Origin: Melieria omissa | Lineage: Eukaryota; Arthropoda; Insecta; Diptera; Ulidiidae | Direction of reading: 5' to 3' | DNA length: 64,000 nucleotides | Assembly (NCBI GenBank): GCA_963971225.1 | Contig: OZ020267.1 | Coordinates: 67,050,577 to 67,114,576 of the forward strand | In this document: positions 37,301 to 49,420 of the stretch, piece after piece | Numbering within the stretch: position 1 is the first letter of the stretch | Layout: every line of letters begins with the position of its first letter | Notes under the pieces: model-generated | Database searches by the model: none | Told to the model about the DNA's origin: nothing | Seen by the model: only the letters and a program-made list of their open reading frames with translations | Position numbers and translations under genes: made by a program

Positions 37301-37644
37301 TGGAAAAACTTATTGCCGCTAATCATGCAAATGAGTAGCGGATGATTTGTAGGAATAGGAATTCCTAATTTCTTCCATGAAATCAAGTTTTTTTTCTATA
37401 GGTACTGTTTCGTTATGTTCATGTTTGTCGTTGGGTGGAATAAATTCTTTGTTTCATAGAGAGATGTACTAGTTTTTCTGTATCCTAAGCCAATACAGTT
37501 GGAATGATGAAATTCTATAATCCGGGTAGGGTACATATTTGTCCTTAAGACATAATTAACAAAAAAAAAAAACAATTGCAACAATTTAAAAGAACATTTT
37601 CAATATCTATTTGTCTTGACGCACCAACAAATTGTAATTTTTTA
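34393..37644. other. Intron-like DNA, possible LINE remnant
   Basis: A stretch ending in gacctaacctaac near 34998-35013 may be the tail of a decayed retroposon, but no coding remnant is convincing. The rest has no gene I can support. Confidence 0.4.
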
Positions 37645-37752
37645 ATTCTAAGGAATTTTTTCTTCTATTTGATACCCATATTGATATTCTACATTACGCT
37701 TAGTTTAAAATTTTTTTGGAAATATTCATGTCTTTGAAATTTCAAGGTCCTA
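37645..37752 (-). repeat. Solo copy of the 48-49 kb array, junction region
   Basis: On the minus strand this reads aggaccttgaaatttcaaag, then an AT-rich spacer, aaactaagcgtaatgtagaa, tatcaatatgggtatcaaat, and ttccttag. The same blocks in the same order lie at 48692-48800, where the A repeats pass into the C repeats. It is therefore a dispersed copy of exactly that junction. Confidence 0.75.
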
Positions 37753-40700
37753 AAACTAAAAACCTTCACTATATTTAACCTACAATTTTCCGAGTATATC
37801 GATATTTTTTTCGTGTAAAAAATTCACTGTCGCACAGTGTTATCGTTTATTTTTTCCTCGACTGCCTGGCGCTGTTCAATTAGCACTGGTCAGCACCGAG
37901 AATGGGTCTACTTTTGTTTAGCTGAAAGGCGCGAATCGACAGTTCGACAAACACTCAAAACGTTGCTGCCACGGTCGCTGCAACTTGGGGAAACTGACAT
38001 GTGATTTCCGCTTCGATCGGCTTGAATTTTCTCTAAAAGTAAACTTAACTACTTCAACAGAAATATTATTATTTTATATCTCTTCTTGATACATTTTTTT
38101 GTTTTATTATATTTCTATCAAAAATTTATAAACGGAATTTTAGTACAAAATTTAAACCATTAGCAAAACACTGCATTGCAATTGCACAACCTTCAAAATA
38201 ACATTTCATTAAATTAAAATTCAAACTAACTGCAATTTTCTCCATTTTTCACTTTGTGTTGCCGACTGTCCACTACTTTTATTGCAATTAGCAATTTTTC
38301 CCATATTGATGATAAGCGTCATTGGCTGTTGTGCATATAATTGAATTAGCAATAATTTTGCTTTTTCATCTCAATTGACTGCGGTTTCCATGTACTCATT
38401 TATTTTTACATGGGCAAATGTAGCGAAAAGGCAAAATTGATTTATTATGCAATTTCAAACTTTGCTGCTACTGCACTGCAATTAACTCTTCACATCGATC
38501 GGTGACAACTTTTTACATAAAGATATGAGAAACCGACACAGCTAATAAAGCTTCATTTGGAGCTCTCAAGAAACTTATCAGCTTCGTGAAAATGTGCTAT
38601 GTAAAACATAGACAAACTTGAAGTTTAGTCTTCATTACCAGGAGACCCTCACAATTTAGCCTTGAAATCCATCACTAGATTTTGGTCCAGAACTTTTCCC
38701 TTCCCCGTTACGCGTACCTTCTAATTAGTCACCCTAACTGATGATAGGGATTTCACTACTCGATTTCTTCGATATTAATCTCCGACAATCGCATCGAAAA
38801 ACTTTTGGGTAGAACCTTCTACACCACAAATCTAATTGACTTGTGTAAAACTCTTCGCAGCTCTGGCAGGAAGTAGATCTTTCTTCTTTTTGGGGCTGAG
38901 GTGTACTTCCGCTCCTATTGATGTCTTTCGGCTACATCCTTCTATCCACCATTCGGTGTACCAAACCCAAGAGACAAAGTGCAGCTCTCAACATTATACA
39001 TAAGTCAGTGTCTTGCCCGTTTGTGCAATTAGCGCCGAGATGCATACTTTTTTTTTGTATACCCACATTTCACGAACTTAACAAATTGCGCAGAGAAAAG
39101 CCGCACTCGGATGTCGAAGTGGAAAATGCCACGACATCACGTGCTGCTAATTACAGTCTGCCCGCAGTCACTCGACTCGGCACGGCGGGCTGGCTTTCGC
39201 AACTGCGAGAACGTCTCAAAGTAGCGGCCGGTAATGTCGCTACTCCTTTACCAGCGGTTTACATTTTCCTCATAACGCTGCAACATGTATTTTTAAATTC
39301 GCGGCTAACGTGCGGAATTACGTTGCTTAGCTCATATCGCTGGGGGGCGTCAAGCAAAGGGCACAGTACAAATATATCTGTGCTGGCATTTGAGATGCGT
39401 TGTTCGAGCGTGTGTGTGTGTGTGTCGTATATGCGACACGTTTTCTATGAATGAACGCAATCCACTACTCTATTTTCATTGGCCAAAGGCGGCGCCTTTT
39501 TTATTTTATTCTACAATCAATTGTTATTATCATTTGTTGTTTTTGTTAGAAAACATTTGCGTTATAGAATGACGCTTGCCGCTCAACATGCCGTCGGGTG
39601 TTTATTGAAAATTTGCGACAGGTTGTGCTACATTTGGCGTATCATTGAATCCGTTTTTATGCAAATTTTGCTTGCAGGTACAAAAAAAAAGTAAGTAAGC
39701 AAAAGTTGGCAGTAAGGAGGATTATCCAGATGTCTTGGAATGCATATTATTTTAAATAAGTAAATACTTAGAAATCAATTTTGTGCCATAATAGAACCGA
39801 AAAGGAATAGTTGAACCATTCCAAGCTTTTCCCCATTGATATCCACAATTTTTGAGTTTCTTTTGAATACGTTAAGAAAGAATTTTGACTACCCGATGAA
39901 ACGTTTTAATTTTGGGCTGTTGACGAATTTTTCAGTACATTGTCAACCTGAGATACCACATTGACTTCCTAACAGCCCGTTTTGATCACATTGCAGCCTG
40001 AGACCGTTTTTAACAAGTCCCAACAAGACTCAGTCTACTACAACTTCATGATTGGCCAGTTCAGGCGAGACATCATTTTGCCTACCTTGTTGGCCCATTT
40101 CAATCACCCACAGCAACCCAGAGACTTGCAGTTCATGTTAATTCATTGGTGATCTATTTTAATGAGACCACACTGAGGTTTTATTTTAAACTCATTTTTA
40201 AGTTTGAATTGCATCAGCACTCAATAAAACCATCAGTTGTTTCATTTTAAAGTTTCAAACTCTCATCGAGTGAATTTATTTCCCTCTGATTACCTTGGCT
40301 CGAATAAAATCTTCCTCGTAGCTTTCACATTGAATGCAACATTTGTTGGCTTCCCAGTTGCCATCTGCTGCTGTGTTGGCTAATCACATTATTACAGCAT
40401 TTGTTAGCAGTGTGCAAAAACACATCGAGGTAGCCGAGTGTAATCAGGTGTCAGGTGACATTTGGCATTTGACAATTTCCAGCATCATATAAAACCATAT
40501 CTAATAATTACACGCACGCACACACATGCAAACACCAATCTTGCGCCGTAAAATATGCAAATACAAATTTGGCAATGCCACCACGCGGCGATAATGGAAT
40601 ATTTGCTACAAAAACAACATGTACACCTACGATACATCAAATATGGCTACTTTGTTGCTGTTGCTCATGAATGACAATTGTTGTTGGTGATATGCCGCAG

Positions 40701-41112
40701 CAATCAAGTACACTGTGCAGCAATAAAGAAATGAACAACTGACGCTCGAGCATTTGTCGTTCGTATTTATGTGCACTGCGACTGTCTGCGACACGCCGAC
40801 AAGCTGCAACAGCCGCTGTTATCGTGGCAGCTGTAACAAAGACAGCAACAAAATGTAAACGATTTGTGTTGTAAATCCTTTTACTGGCAGCGCAACGCAC
40901 TCAAGCAGCGCCTGACAGCGTATCAGCGCAGCAGTTTGTGTTGCCACTGCACATGTGTTTGTGTTTGTGTGTGTGTGTACATATGAGAATGGTTGGATTG
41001 TTGGAAATTTGATTATGAAAATGTGGCAACGCGACAGCGCCCATTAAGCTTAATTTGGCCACAGTGTCAGAAAGAAACAGCAACACCAATGAAACGTCTA
41101 TATATACTATAG
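37753..41112. other. Intron-like DNA, no gene seen
   Basis: The 178-residue frame at 38918-39454 is the longest here but shows no domain, biased codons or splice context. CA/GT runs occur near 39412-39426 and 40965-40980. Confidence 0.5.
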
Positions 41113-41315
41113 TACAGTCGTGTCTGGGTATAGTGAACACCCAAATTTTGATATGGAGCCTCCAAATATTAAAAAATTTTAATCATAAAACAAAAATTTT
41201 TTGAGCAAATAAAACTAGTTTTTGGACAAAAATGTTAACCTTGATATAGTGAACAACCTCGATACTGTGAACAGGCCTTGCAATACTTAGTTCACTATAT
41301 CCAGACAGGGCTGTA
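41113..41315 (-). mobile_element. Tc1/pogo-like MITE, copy 2
   Basis: The element is 41115-41313 (199 bp) with intact TA on both flanks. Ends: CAGTCGTGTCTGGGTATAGT and, on the other strand, CAGCCCTGTCTGGATATAGT. Its reverse complement matches copy 1 almost throughout, including gcaaggcctgttcac and caaggttaacattttt. No coding capacity. Confidence 0.85.
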
Positions 41316-42834
41316 ATTGGTTTTATTTGTTGTCTAAGTGCCACGTTAGTCACACTGACCACGGCTGTATCGTCACTTTTTGTTTAACTATAATATTCTT
41401 TCTTTCTCAGAGCTTGAATTGTTTCCTCAAAACAACGTAAAATTTTTAAATTAAGCACAGTGTTGCCAAATACAACTAATATTGCCGCAATTGCTTCATA
41501 AATAAATTACATTCTCGAATTTCCTGTCTCTGTCGTTGTTCTTTTCTCCCACAAATGTTCCAAATGCAATTAAAATGGCAACGGAAATGCCCAAGAATGC
41601 GTTTTTCAATAGCAAAGAATAGTCACTCAGTTGTGGCTTTATTAGAAAGTCCAAATGAGAAATGAAAAGTGCAGGCGAACATGGCCAAAAGCGAAGAGTA
41701 AATCACACAACAAGGTCATCATCATCATCAGTAGCAGCAACAACAACAACCCCTACAACCGCCACCACATAACCAAAAACAATTGTAATGAAAAACTGTT
41801 GTTGGAAAGTCACAATAAAAGTCAGCAGCGCGCACAGTTCATGAACCATCTAGCCATCCAACAACAACAACAATAAGTCAAGCACAATAACTGCTCAGCT
41901 CATAAACAACAAATTGCAACGGGCACAGCTCCAACAATGCCGTTGACAAATACATATTTCAATTTTTGGCGAATTGTTACGAAAGTAATAAGAACACGAA
42001 GCATTTTGAGGCACAGAAAAATGAAAGCCACATACAACAAAAACAAGTGTCTGAGCATTTTCGTGGCAACATGTGTAGTCGTCCTTAGGAGGTACACACT
42101 TGCAGTGGTTGGCTGGTTGAAGCAGGCAACTGTGCAAGTGACAAGAAACAATGGATGTCGACTTTGGCCACAAATACAACAAAAATAAACCGAAAACTAA
42201 AAAAGAAATAAATAAATAAATGCAACAACAAAACGAAAATGTGTATACCTCCAAGTGTGAAGCAGAGAAAGCAACAAGGAAACGTGCCTTTGGTCGGTGC
42301 GCTTGATTAAGATGAATTGTTGTGCGGCGACTGACTGGTTGCGAATTGAAAGAGAAGAAGCGGCGGGTGGCTGGACGCCAAGCCGTTGATATGGATATTG
42401 TGTAAGAAATTAAAAACGTCAAGATTTTATTGGATTACAAGCACGAGGCACGAGTCGTTCATCGAGCAGGCAGGAAAGGTCACAGCCAGTGTGTGACTGA
42501 GTGTTGCACGAAATCGATCGTTGCAGCCATGTATTATTCGATACAATTTAGATACAAGATAAATCAGCTGGTGTTTCGAAAATTGTTGAAGACAAAAAAC
42601 TCAGTTTGGAGACAAGCCAAGAGTGCTTCTACATTGCGTGAAGAAAGTTTCTGAAAAATCGCGTATAAAAACTATAAAAAGAGCCGAGTAATTTGAGTGG
42701 TCTACTAATAAAAATCCACTGCAAACCATTGATTTTGATAGTCATACAACAAAGAAATTTTTAATATACTCGAACTGTAAGGATTTGAAGATTGCGTCTC
42801 ACTTTAATGTAATCGTATTTTGATCCTTGGAGTA
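41316..42834. other. Intron-like DNA, no gene seen
   Basis: Unique-looking DNA with CAA/CAT runs near 41715-41755. No coding region supported. Confidence 0.5.
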
Positions 42835-43437
42835 GTTTCTTATACTCGAAAGTAGTACAGAAATGCCGTGCATCTCTTGAAAGCATACGACACCACCGGG
42901 TTACTCTCTGCTGAATTGCAGGCCGCTCTGGGTTGGCAGGGAAAGAAGCAACTGATGAGATGGCGAGAAAGAAGGTCACACTGATAGGTGGACTTGTCAA
43001 TTTGGTGGATATACAATTTTTATGGCAGAGTAGAAACGACGGTGACACCCACCGGACACTGTGAACAAATTTGACAATGAAGAAAAGATTTGTACTATCT
43101 TTGATCGGTCCTCTATACGGAAACGTTTTGTCGCCTAACAATGTCTGCAGAAGTTGCGGGGATGAGAAAGAAGTGGCAATGATACAACATATTCTGTGTC
43201 ACTATTCGGTCGTGCAGGAGTGAGGTCAAGTGGCTCCGCATCGTGAGGCAAGATTCCTGACGAACGGCTGACTAACACAGTGAAAAACGAAAATCCAGAT
43301 CCTCTCCTTCATCCAAAGGACGAACTAGTTTACCTCGCATTGAGACTTATGGTACAACAACAATGGATTCTTAATGAGCCCCCAAGAGGATTTGGTTCAC
43401 ATCCCTTCCTTACGAAACCTTACCTAACCTTCTTATA
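42835..43437 (+). pseudogene. Decayed LINE RNase H and C-terminal knuckle
   Basis: On the plus strand a frame reads SSFLYSKVVQKCRASL, then HHRVTLC, a stop, and IAGRSGLAGKEATDEMARKK, which matches the last catalytic block of LINE RNase H domains (pattern PGHSGIAGNEEAD). About 200 bases later comes NNVCRSCGDEKEVAMIQHILC, the C-x2-C...H...C knuckle that ends such polyproteins. Several stops and frame changes intervene. The 3' end carries ggtacaacaacaatgg (about 43350) and a ccttacctaacctt tail at 43424-43437. An old copy of an RNase H-bearing LINE, in the opposite orientation to that at 19081. Confidence 0.75.
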
Positions 43438-46400
43438 TCTGATGATGAACTCTCAAGTTCCCATGTAACATTAACTATTAAGTAAAATTTCACAACTTTT
43501 AATATGTAATTAAATTGAATTTTCCATAAAAAAATCGATTTTGATTCCGTTCTCAAATATTATCGATTACTTTGTAGTCGCTTGCAAGATTTGGGTCCGA
43601 GTAAAGTAAGGTCGAAAGGTTCAATTCTCAAACGTATACATTTCGCTCATCTCTAGCACAACTGCTAACACATCGAAAGTGCCAGACGCACATGAGTGGA
43701 ACATGACAATGAAAGACAGCTGAAACAATCGCACTAGGAAAAGGAGCGCATTGAGTTGAAGGATGTACTGAAAACGGCTTAAGACTCTCCGCACCTCTAC
43801 GTATCCATGCATATTGTGTATGCACTTATTCTAAGAATTTCGAACGCATAATTCCATCTAATTGTGTCCAGCCGAATTTCGAGGAACTGAGAATTTGAAT
43901 TGTACAAACATGAGTAAAAGTTTTAGCATGACACATGTCGGTCGGCGTTTGTAAATATTAATGCCAAATATGACGAAAGGTCACCGCAAATGTTGCCACA
44001 ATTGCATGCTGAACGAATACACACACGAGCTGACTGTCATTTGCAATGCAAATATGCTTGTCATGCGAATTTTATGTAACGCACACCAGCAGCAGGACGA
44101 TGCGCAGGACATGCTTACGAGTATGTCCGGCGCATATAAATTCTAAAATGTGAACCATTTAGCGTGTAACTTAATTTTGTTTTTAATTTTAGGTAAAAAT
44201 TATACTCGGCATATGCGTGAGTTGCATTTTCTGACGTGCCTAATTAAAAGTTACGCATACGCCGTGTGAGCTCTAATGTAGTCTATTAAAAAAAAGTAAA
44301 TTAAATAGATATCTATTTGTGTACAAGTGAAATGCAGTGTGACTGTGAAAGATGACATTGTGTATGATGTGTGGAACGAATTGATTACGAATGCAGAATT
44401 GCATTCGTTGGCAAATGTTGCATTTTCGGCCGCAGCAGTGCATTGCGTATTGGTTACAGCCGCCTATGTGCAGTGGCCCGACCTTTGACTTTCGCCTGCA
44501 CATGTTTTATCTCCTCAGTTATCGGCCAGTGGCGCTTCAACCTTTTCACTGGCACGTCGGTTTGCTGTCACATTGCCTTTTTTGCGTTCTGGCATATGAA
44601 CTTTTGCCCCAGCGGCCGCGTGCTGTGATAATTGACAAAATAACAGCGCTCGCCCTTATGATCCTTAATTTCATTTGCAGAATGGTAGCTGTATGCCCGA
44701 CCAATGGGTTGTGCCTGCAGACATGCACACGCACACGCATCCTATCGAATGTCGCACAGGTTGTATGTGCGTTGCCATGGCCACGGCCAAGGCTGCAACC
44801 ACGTTCTCCCTCTGCCCCCTTCCTTGCCATTATCGGCCTTTAAATGAACGGTTAATCGAGTTAATTCGACTGCATTGACATTTGCGTTATCGATAGGCCA
44901 CTCTTCACTGTTCGCTGTCCATTGCGCTGTGCAAATATGCGCCGCAACGTGCGTTGAATGCAAATGTTGGTTTCAAAAATTTTGTCTCTTCCTATTTGCT
45001 TTGCTTATTGGGCACTTTTGCGCATTTATGTTTGTATGGAAAATATATATTTTTTTCAAATAAATATTTTCAAATCGTGCCAATGCTAGAAAGCAGCGTA
45101 AAATACCAAAAATTTTGTTGTTGCTGACTGTAGTAAGTATTTTTGGCTGTTGGATTGCGTGGCTAAAAACCAATAAATTTCTTTTTTAGAACGTTGCATA
45201 CTGTTAATGGGCTGCCACACATTCCGGCAGGTAAAGTTCAGTTGGTCACCACGTTTCAGTGCCGTGTTTATGGAATAATTAAAATGCCATTTCGACGCCT
45301 TTGTGGAATTCATAAACCATATTTCCTAACTTTAAACAAGACCCCATTAATTTGTTTCCCAACTGAAGAGAGTAAAGCGAAATTAAAATTTATTTTTAAC
45401 TGCAGTGTTTGCAAAACGTATTTTCATCTTCTTGTGGCATTTATTTGTATTGTTGTACACTACAAGTGGACTGCCGGGCATATTCGTTATTGGAGTGGCG
45501 TTAGTAGCGCTTAGAAGAGGATATGGCGAAGCATGGAAGGTATAGATAGACGAATGTTATCAACCAATTTGGTTGGAATGCGCTATGAATTTCGGAGGAT
45601 TTAATATTTCAGAGTTCAATAGTGTTAATGCTCTTGGAAATGTGTGTGTGATCTATATCTAAGTACAAGATATCGGAGGATGTAACTACATTAGAAAAGA
45701 AAAAATGCTTCTTAAAATATGAAAAATCCAGGAACATACTTTCACATACTTTTTAGATATTTTCCTCTAAGTTTTGCCAATTTTAAGGTTTTTAATTTGA
45801 AAAAAAGATTTGAAATTAAAAGTAAAGAAGAAGCTTCAGCTTTGTAAATTTTGAGAAGACATTGAGTTTTACCTTTCAAATGACATCAAAATCGTTAAAT
45901 TCTGAGACTATAAGTTTTTTTCAATTTTGTCTATGACACGAATCACTGTGCAATGGGAGCAAAAGGATCTAACCTGGTGGCCATAAAAGTGTAATACTAA
46001 CATTTTAATAATTATATCCACAACTTGTAGTGGCTGAGTTGCATCTTTTAAAACCATTAACCATATTTTCACTAAGATTTTTTTATTGAAATTTTATGAG
46101 CGAAAAATGTAATCGCCGAAACAAGAATATTTATGAGATTTGTAGAGCAAACAATAAGTCGATTAAAACAGTCTTTCTCTAGTTAAGTATATGTATGTAT
46201 GTTTTTATTTTTTCGCAGCGCATATTTCTGCACAGCGCCATGCCGCGCTGCGTGCGCCTGTGTGTGTGTGTGTTTGGCTACTTCTGCCGCATTTGATTAT
46301 TTTTAGCCTTAGCTATGCGCCCGTATGAATGTGCATGTTTATGCGCGCGCGCGTGTGTGTGTGTGTGTGTACGCCGTGCAGCAGTCGCAGTAACACTCAT

Positions 46401-48029
46401 CGTGCGCATTTTATCATCCGATTGTCGCCGGCAAGCAAACATGACCCAGCAAATAAGCCGCACCACACCACAGACACCGACTGGCCCACTTCTGCCTGAT
46501 ATGGCCTACGCAAGTGGCCATAAAATGCCGCAAGACAACTACCGCCGCAGCCACCGAAATTGGTTACAAAATTAACATTTTATTTTTACTCAGCGCCCAG
46601 CTGACTCAGACTCAGTATTTACCGTGAGCGTCATTTCGCCAAGTTGGGCGCATAAAATCAATGGCACTCCATGATAATTTGTTGCAGTTGCTGCGCGTTT
46701 TCATAACACCCACTCACACCACAAACACCCAAGTGTGCGCCGCTGTCTGCTGCCAGCACTGACACTGTGCCGTGTGATGTAATGGCCACAGTTGCCACCA
46801 TTTCAATGTTGCAGTTTCGAGGCTGAATTTTGCAGATTAGCAAGTTTTGTGTGTGTGACCTTAGCGCGAGCACATAAAGGACTGAACACAGCGTCGAATA
46901 CTGCATATGCTGAGAGACAGGGATAGTATTACCACAAATGGCAATTGTCAGCGATTGATTGCGCACAAATGTGTCGCTGCCGCATTAAATCACATTTTTT
47001 TCATTTTACTGAAAACGAACTGATTTATTGTCCTGTTGCTGCTCTGGACAGAAGGAAGAAATCATTTTGCAGTCGCATTTGGCGTGAAACGATTTAATGA
47101 TGATGGCATGACGACAAATTAGAGTTAAATTAATTTTTAGTACAAAGACATAGCTTTTCTACTCAATTGTAAAAGCAGAATTCTACGGGAGTAAATTCAT
47201 ATCGTAGTTGATTAGCAGCGAGTTGAGGTTAATCTCTGTTTTTAGATTCATGCGATCGCTGTTCATCTACTTGCAACCAAGTAGACCAAGTAAGGAATTT
47301 CATTTGAATTTCCAATCAATTTACAGACAAACTAACAGCAATAGAGCTGATCGCATAATTTTTTTTCAATTCCGAAAATGCCGCGATCCCAGTAAAACTT
47401 AGTACTTTCACTTTTGTTAATTTTTAAATTCCTCTCCGTTTTATTTTTGTGAAAATTTATGAACGCAAACGTGTTCATGTGCAGCTTTCGTAAGAGCAAA
47501 AAGCCAATCACTCATACGCCCTGTTGGTCAGCTGGCATCGTTTTTAAAGCCAACCGTAAATCAGGTTTGCACCACGTGCACCAAGCGATTTTAATTATAA
47601 ATCATCGCCGCTTTTGCTCTGTGGTTTCTGACTGCAGTCTGTCAAATGCTAATGTGCAGCACATCAACAAATATTACTCATACGCCACGTGTTGTTGCAT
47701 GCGCAAATATTTGCCGCGAGACCACACAGTTTTTCGACGGTAGTCTAAAAAGCTCATTTAGCGTTGTGATGTAACCCTCTGTGTGCTTGCACACACACGT
47801 TGCGCACATCGGGACTGACACAATGCTTGACTTTGAAGCGCAAGTACACAAAGTGGGCGTGTTGAATTTTTGATAAGTTTCTCAAAGCAGCAATGTGGCA
47901 CTGCAGTGATTGCAGCTGCTGCTACAAAAACAAAAAACAACGAAAACCACTTGATCAACATATGTGCAATTGAGCAGTGCCACAACGGAAGCAGCACCTC
48001 ACTTGCTGCCGCATCGGTGACACCGCGTG
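43438..48029. other. Intron-like DNA, no gene seen
   Basis: No supportable gene. An alternating GC/GT purine-pyrimidine run lies at 46341-46370. The frames at 44391-44843 and 45194-45514 show no domain. Confidence 0.5.
46341..46370. repeat. Alternating CG/GT dinucleotide run
   Basis: Five CG/GC units followed by nine GT units without interruption, 30 bases of strict purine-pyrimidine alternation, a sequence type that can adopt Z-DNA. Confidence 0.85.
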
Positions 48030-48727
48030 ACAAAAATCAAAAAAATCCAAAACACACAAAAAAATCCATATTCTTGCGAAATTAGGAACCAAATGTAGTA
48101 AAACTGCGTTTTTAGTTTTTCTCTCTAACGTCAGGATTTTTTTTAAAAGGAATTTGAAATTTCAAGGACATGTTTATTTCGTGCTACTTGCGAAACTAGG
48201 GACCAAATGTAGTAAAACTGCGTTTTTAGTTTTTCTCTCTAACGTCAGGATTTTTTTTAAAAGGACTTTGAAATTTCAAGGACATGTTTATTTCGTGCTA
48301 CAAAAATCAAAAACAAATTCAAAACACGAAAAAATCTATATACTCGCGAAACTAGGGACCAAATGTAGTAAAACTGCGTTTTTAGTTTTTCTCTCTGACG
48401 TCAGGATATTTTTTAAAAAAGGATTTTGAAATTTCAAGGACATGTTTATTTCGTGCTACTTGCGAAACTAGGGACCAAATGTAGTAAAACTGCGTTTTTA
48501 GTTTTTCTCTCTGACGTCAGGATTTTTTTTAAAGGACTTTGAAATTTCAAGGACATGTTTATTTCGTGCTACAAAAATAAAAAAAAATTCAAAACACGAA
48601 AAAATCTATATACTCGCGAAACTAGGGACCAAATGTAGTAAAACTGCGTTTTTAGTTTTTCTCTCTGACGTCAGGATATTTCTTTAAAAAAGGACTTTGA
48701 AATTTCAAGGACATGTTTATTTTAACA
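48030..48727 (+). repeat. Higher-order tandem repeat (A and B units)
   Basis: Five A units of about 114-116 bases begin near 48076, 48190, 48346, 48462 and 48616. Each runs from gcgaaactagg, through tagtaaaactgcgtttttag and ctctctgacgtcagg, to ttgaaatttcaaggacatg. A B block of about 40 bases (caaaa...attcaaaacacgaaaaaatc) precedes the first, third and fifth A, giving B-A-A-B-A-A-B-A. The composite period is about 271 bases. Copies differ by few bases. No coding capacity. Confidence 0.9.
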
Positions 48728-48744
48728 ACTTATTTCAAAAACTA

Positions 48745-49420
48745 AGCGCATTGTAGAATAACAATATGGACATCAAAGAGAGAAAGAGAGGAAGCCTTAG
48801 AATCTTAGAAAATTTAATGTTTTGGTGCAAAAGGACGAAGCGGTATTGAAAATGTCCTTTTAAAACTTTATCCTTGAATATTCTTGAAAATATCCAATAG
48901 TTTTTAAAAAAAAAAAAATATATCTTGAGGACACAGGATATGTACACATCCACATCCTTGAATTTCGTCCTTTTAACTTTATTAACATTATGGGTATCAA
49001 ATGAAAGAGAGAAATCCTTAGAATCTTAGAAAACTTAATGTTTTGGTGCAAATGGACGAAGGGTATTGAAAATTTCCTTTTAAAACTTTATTCTTGAATA
49101 TCCTTGGAAATCTCCCATAGCTTCTGTTCAAAAAAACATATCTTAAGGAGTAATGTGTACACTACCACATCCTTGAATTTCGTCCTTTTAACTTTACTAA
49201 CAATATGGGTATCAAATAAAAGAGAGGAATCCTTAGAATCTTAGAAAATTTAATGTTTTGGTGCAAATCGACGAAGCGGTATCGAAAATTTCCTTTTAAA
49301 ACTTTATTCTTGAATATCCTTGTAAATTTCCAATAGCTTCTTTTCAAAAAAATATGTCTTAAGGAGTAATGTGTACACTACCACATCCTTGAATTTCGTC
49401 TTTCTAACTTTATTAGTTTA
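48745..49420 (+). repeat. Tandem repeat of about 215-221 bp (C units)
   Basis: Three C units share ccttagaatcttagaaaa (at about 48795, 49016 and 49231), aatgttttggtgcaaa, ggacgaagcggtattgaaaa, ccttttaaaactttat, and ccacatccttgaatttcgtc, followed by gggtatcaaat at the unit join. Spacings are 221 and 215 bases. The array directly follows the A/B array after a junction with actaagcgcattgtagaata. Small hydrophobic frames on the minus strand arise from the repeats and are not genes. Confidence 0.9.

Noticed and set aside
38918..39454. 178-residue plus-strand frame
   Set aside because: No domain, no splice or promoter context, and ends in a GT microsatellite; likely chance.
48030..49420. CRISPR-like array
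   Set aside because: Units are long and contiguous with no unique spacers, in an animal genome; it is a tandem satellite-type repeat.
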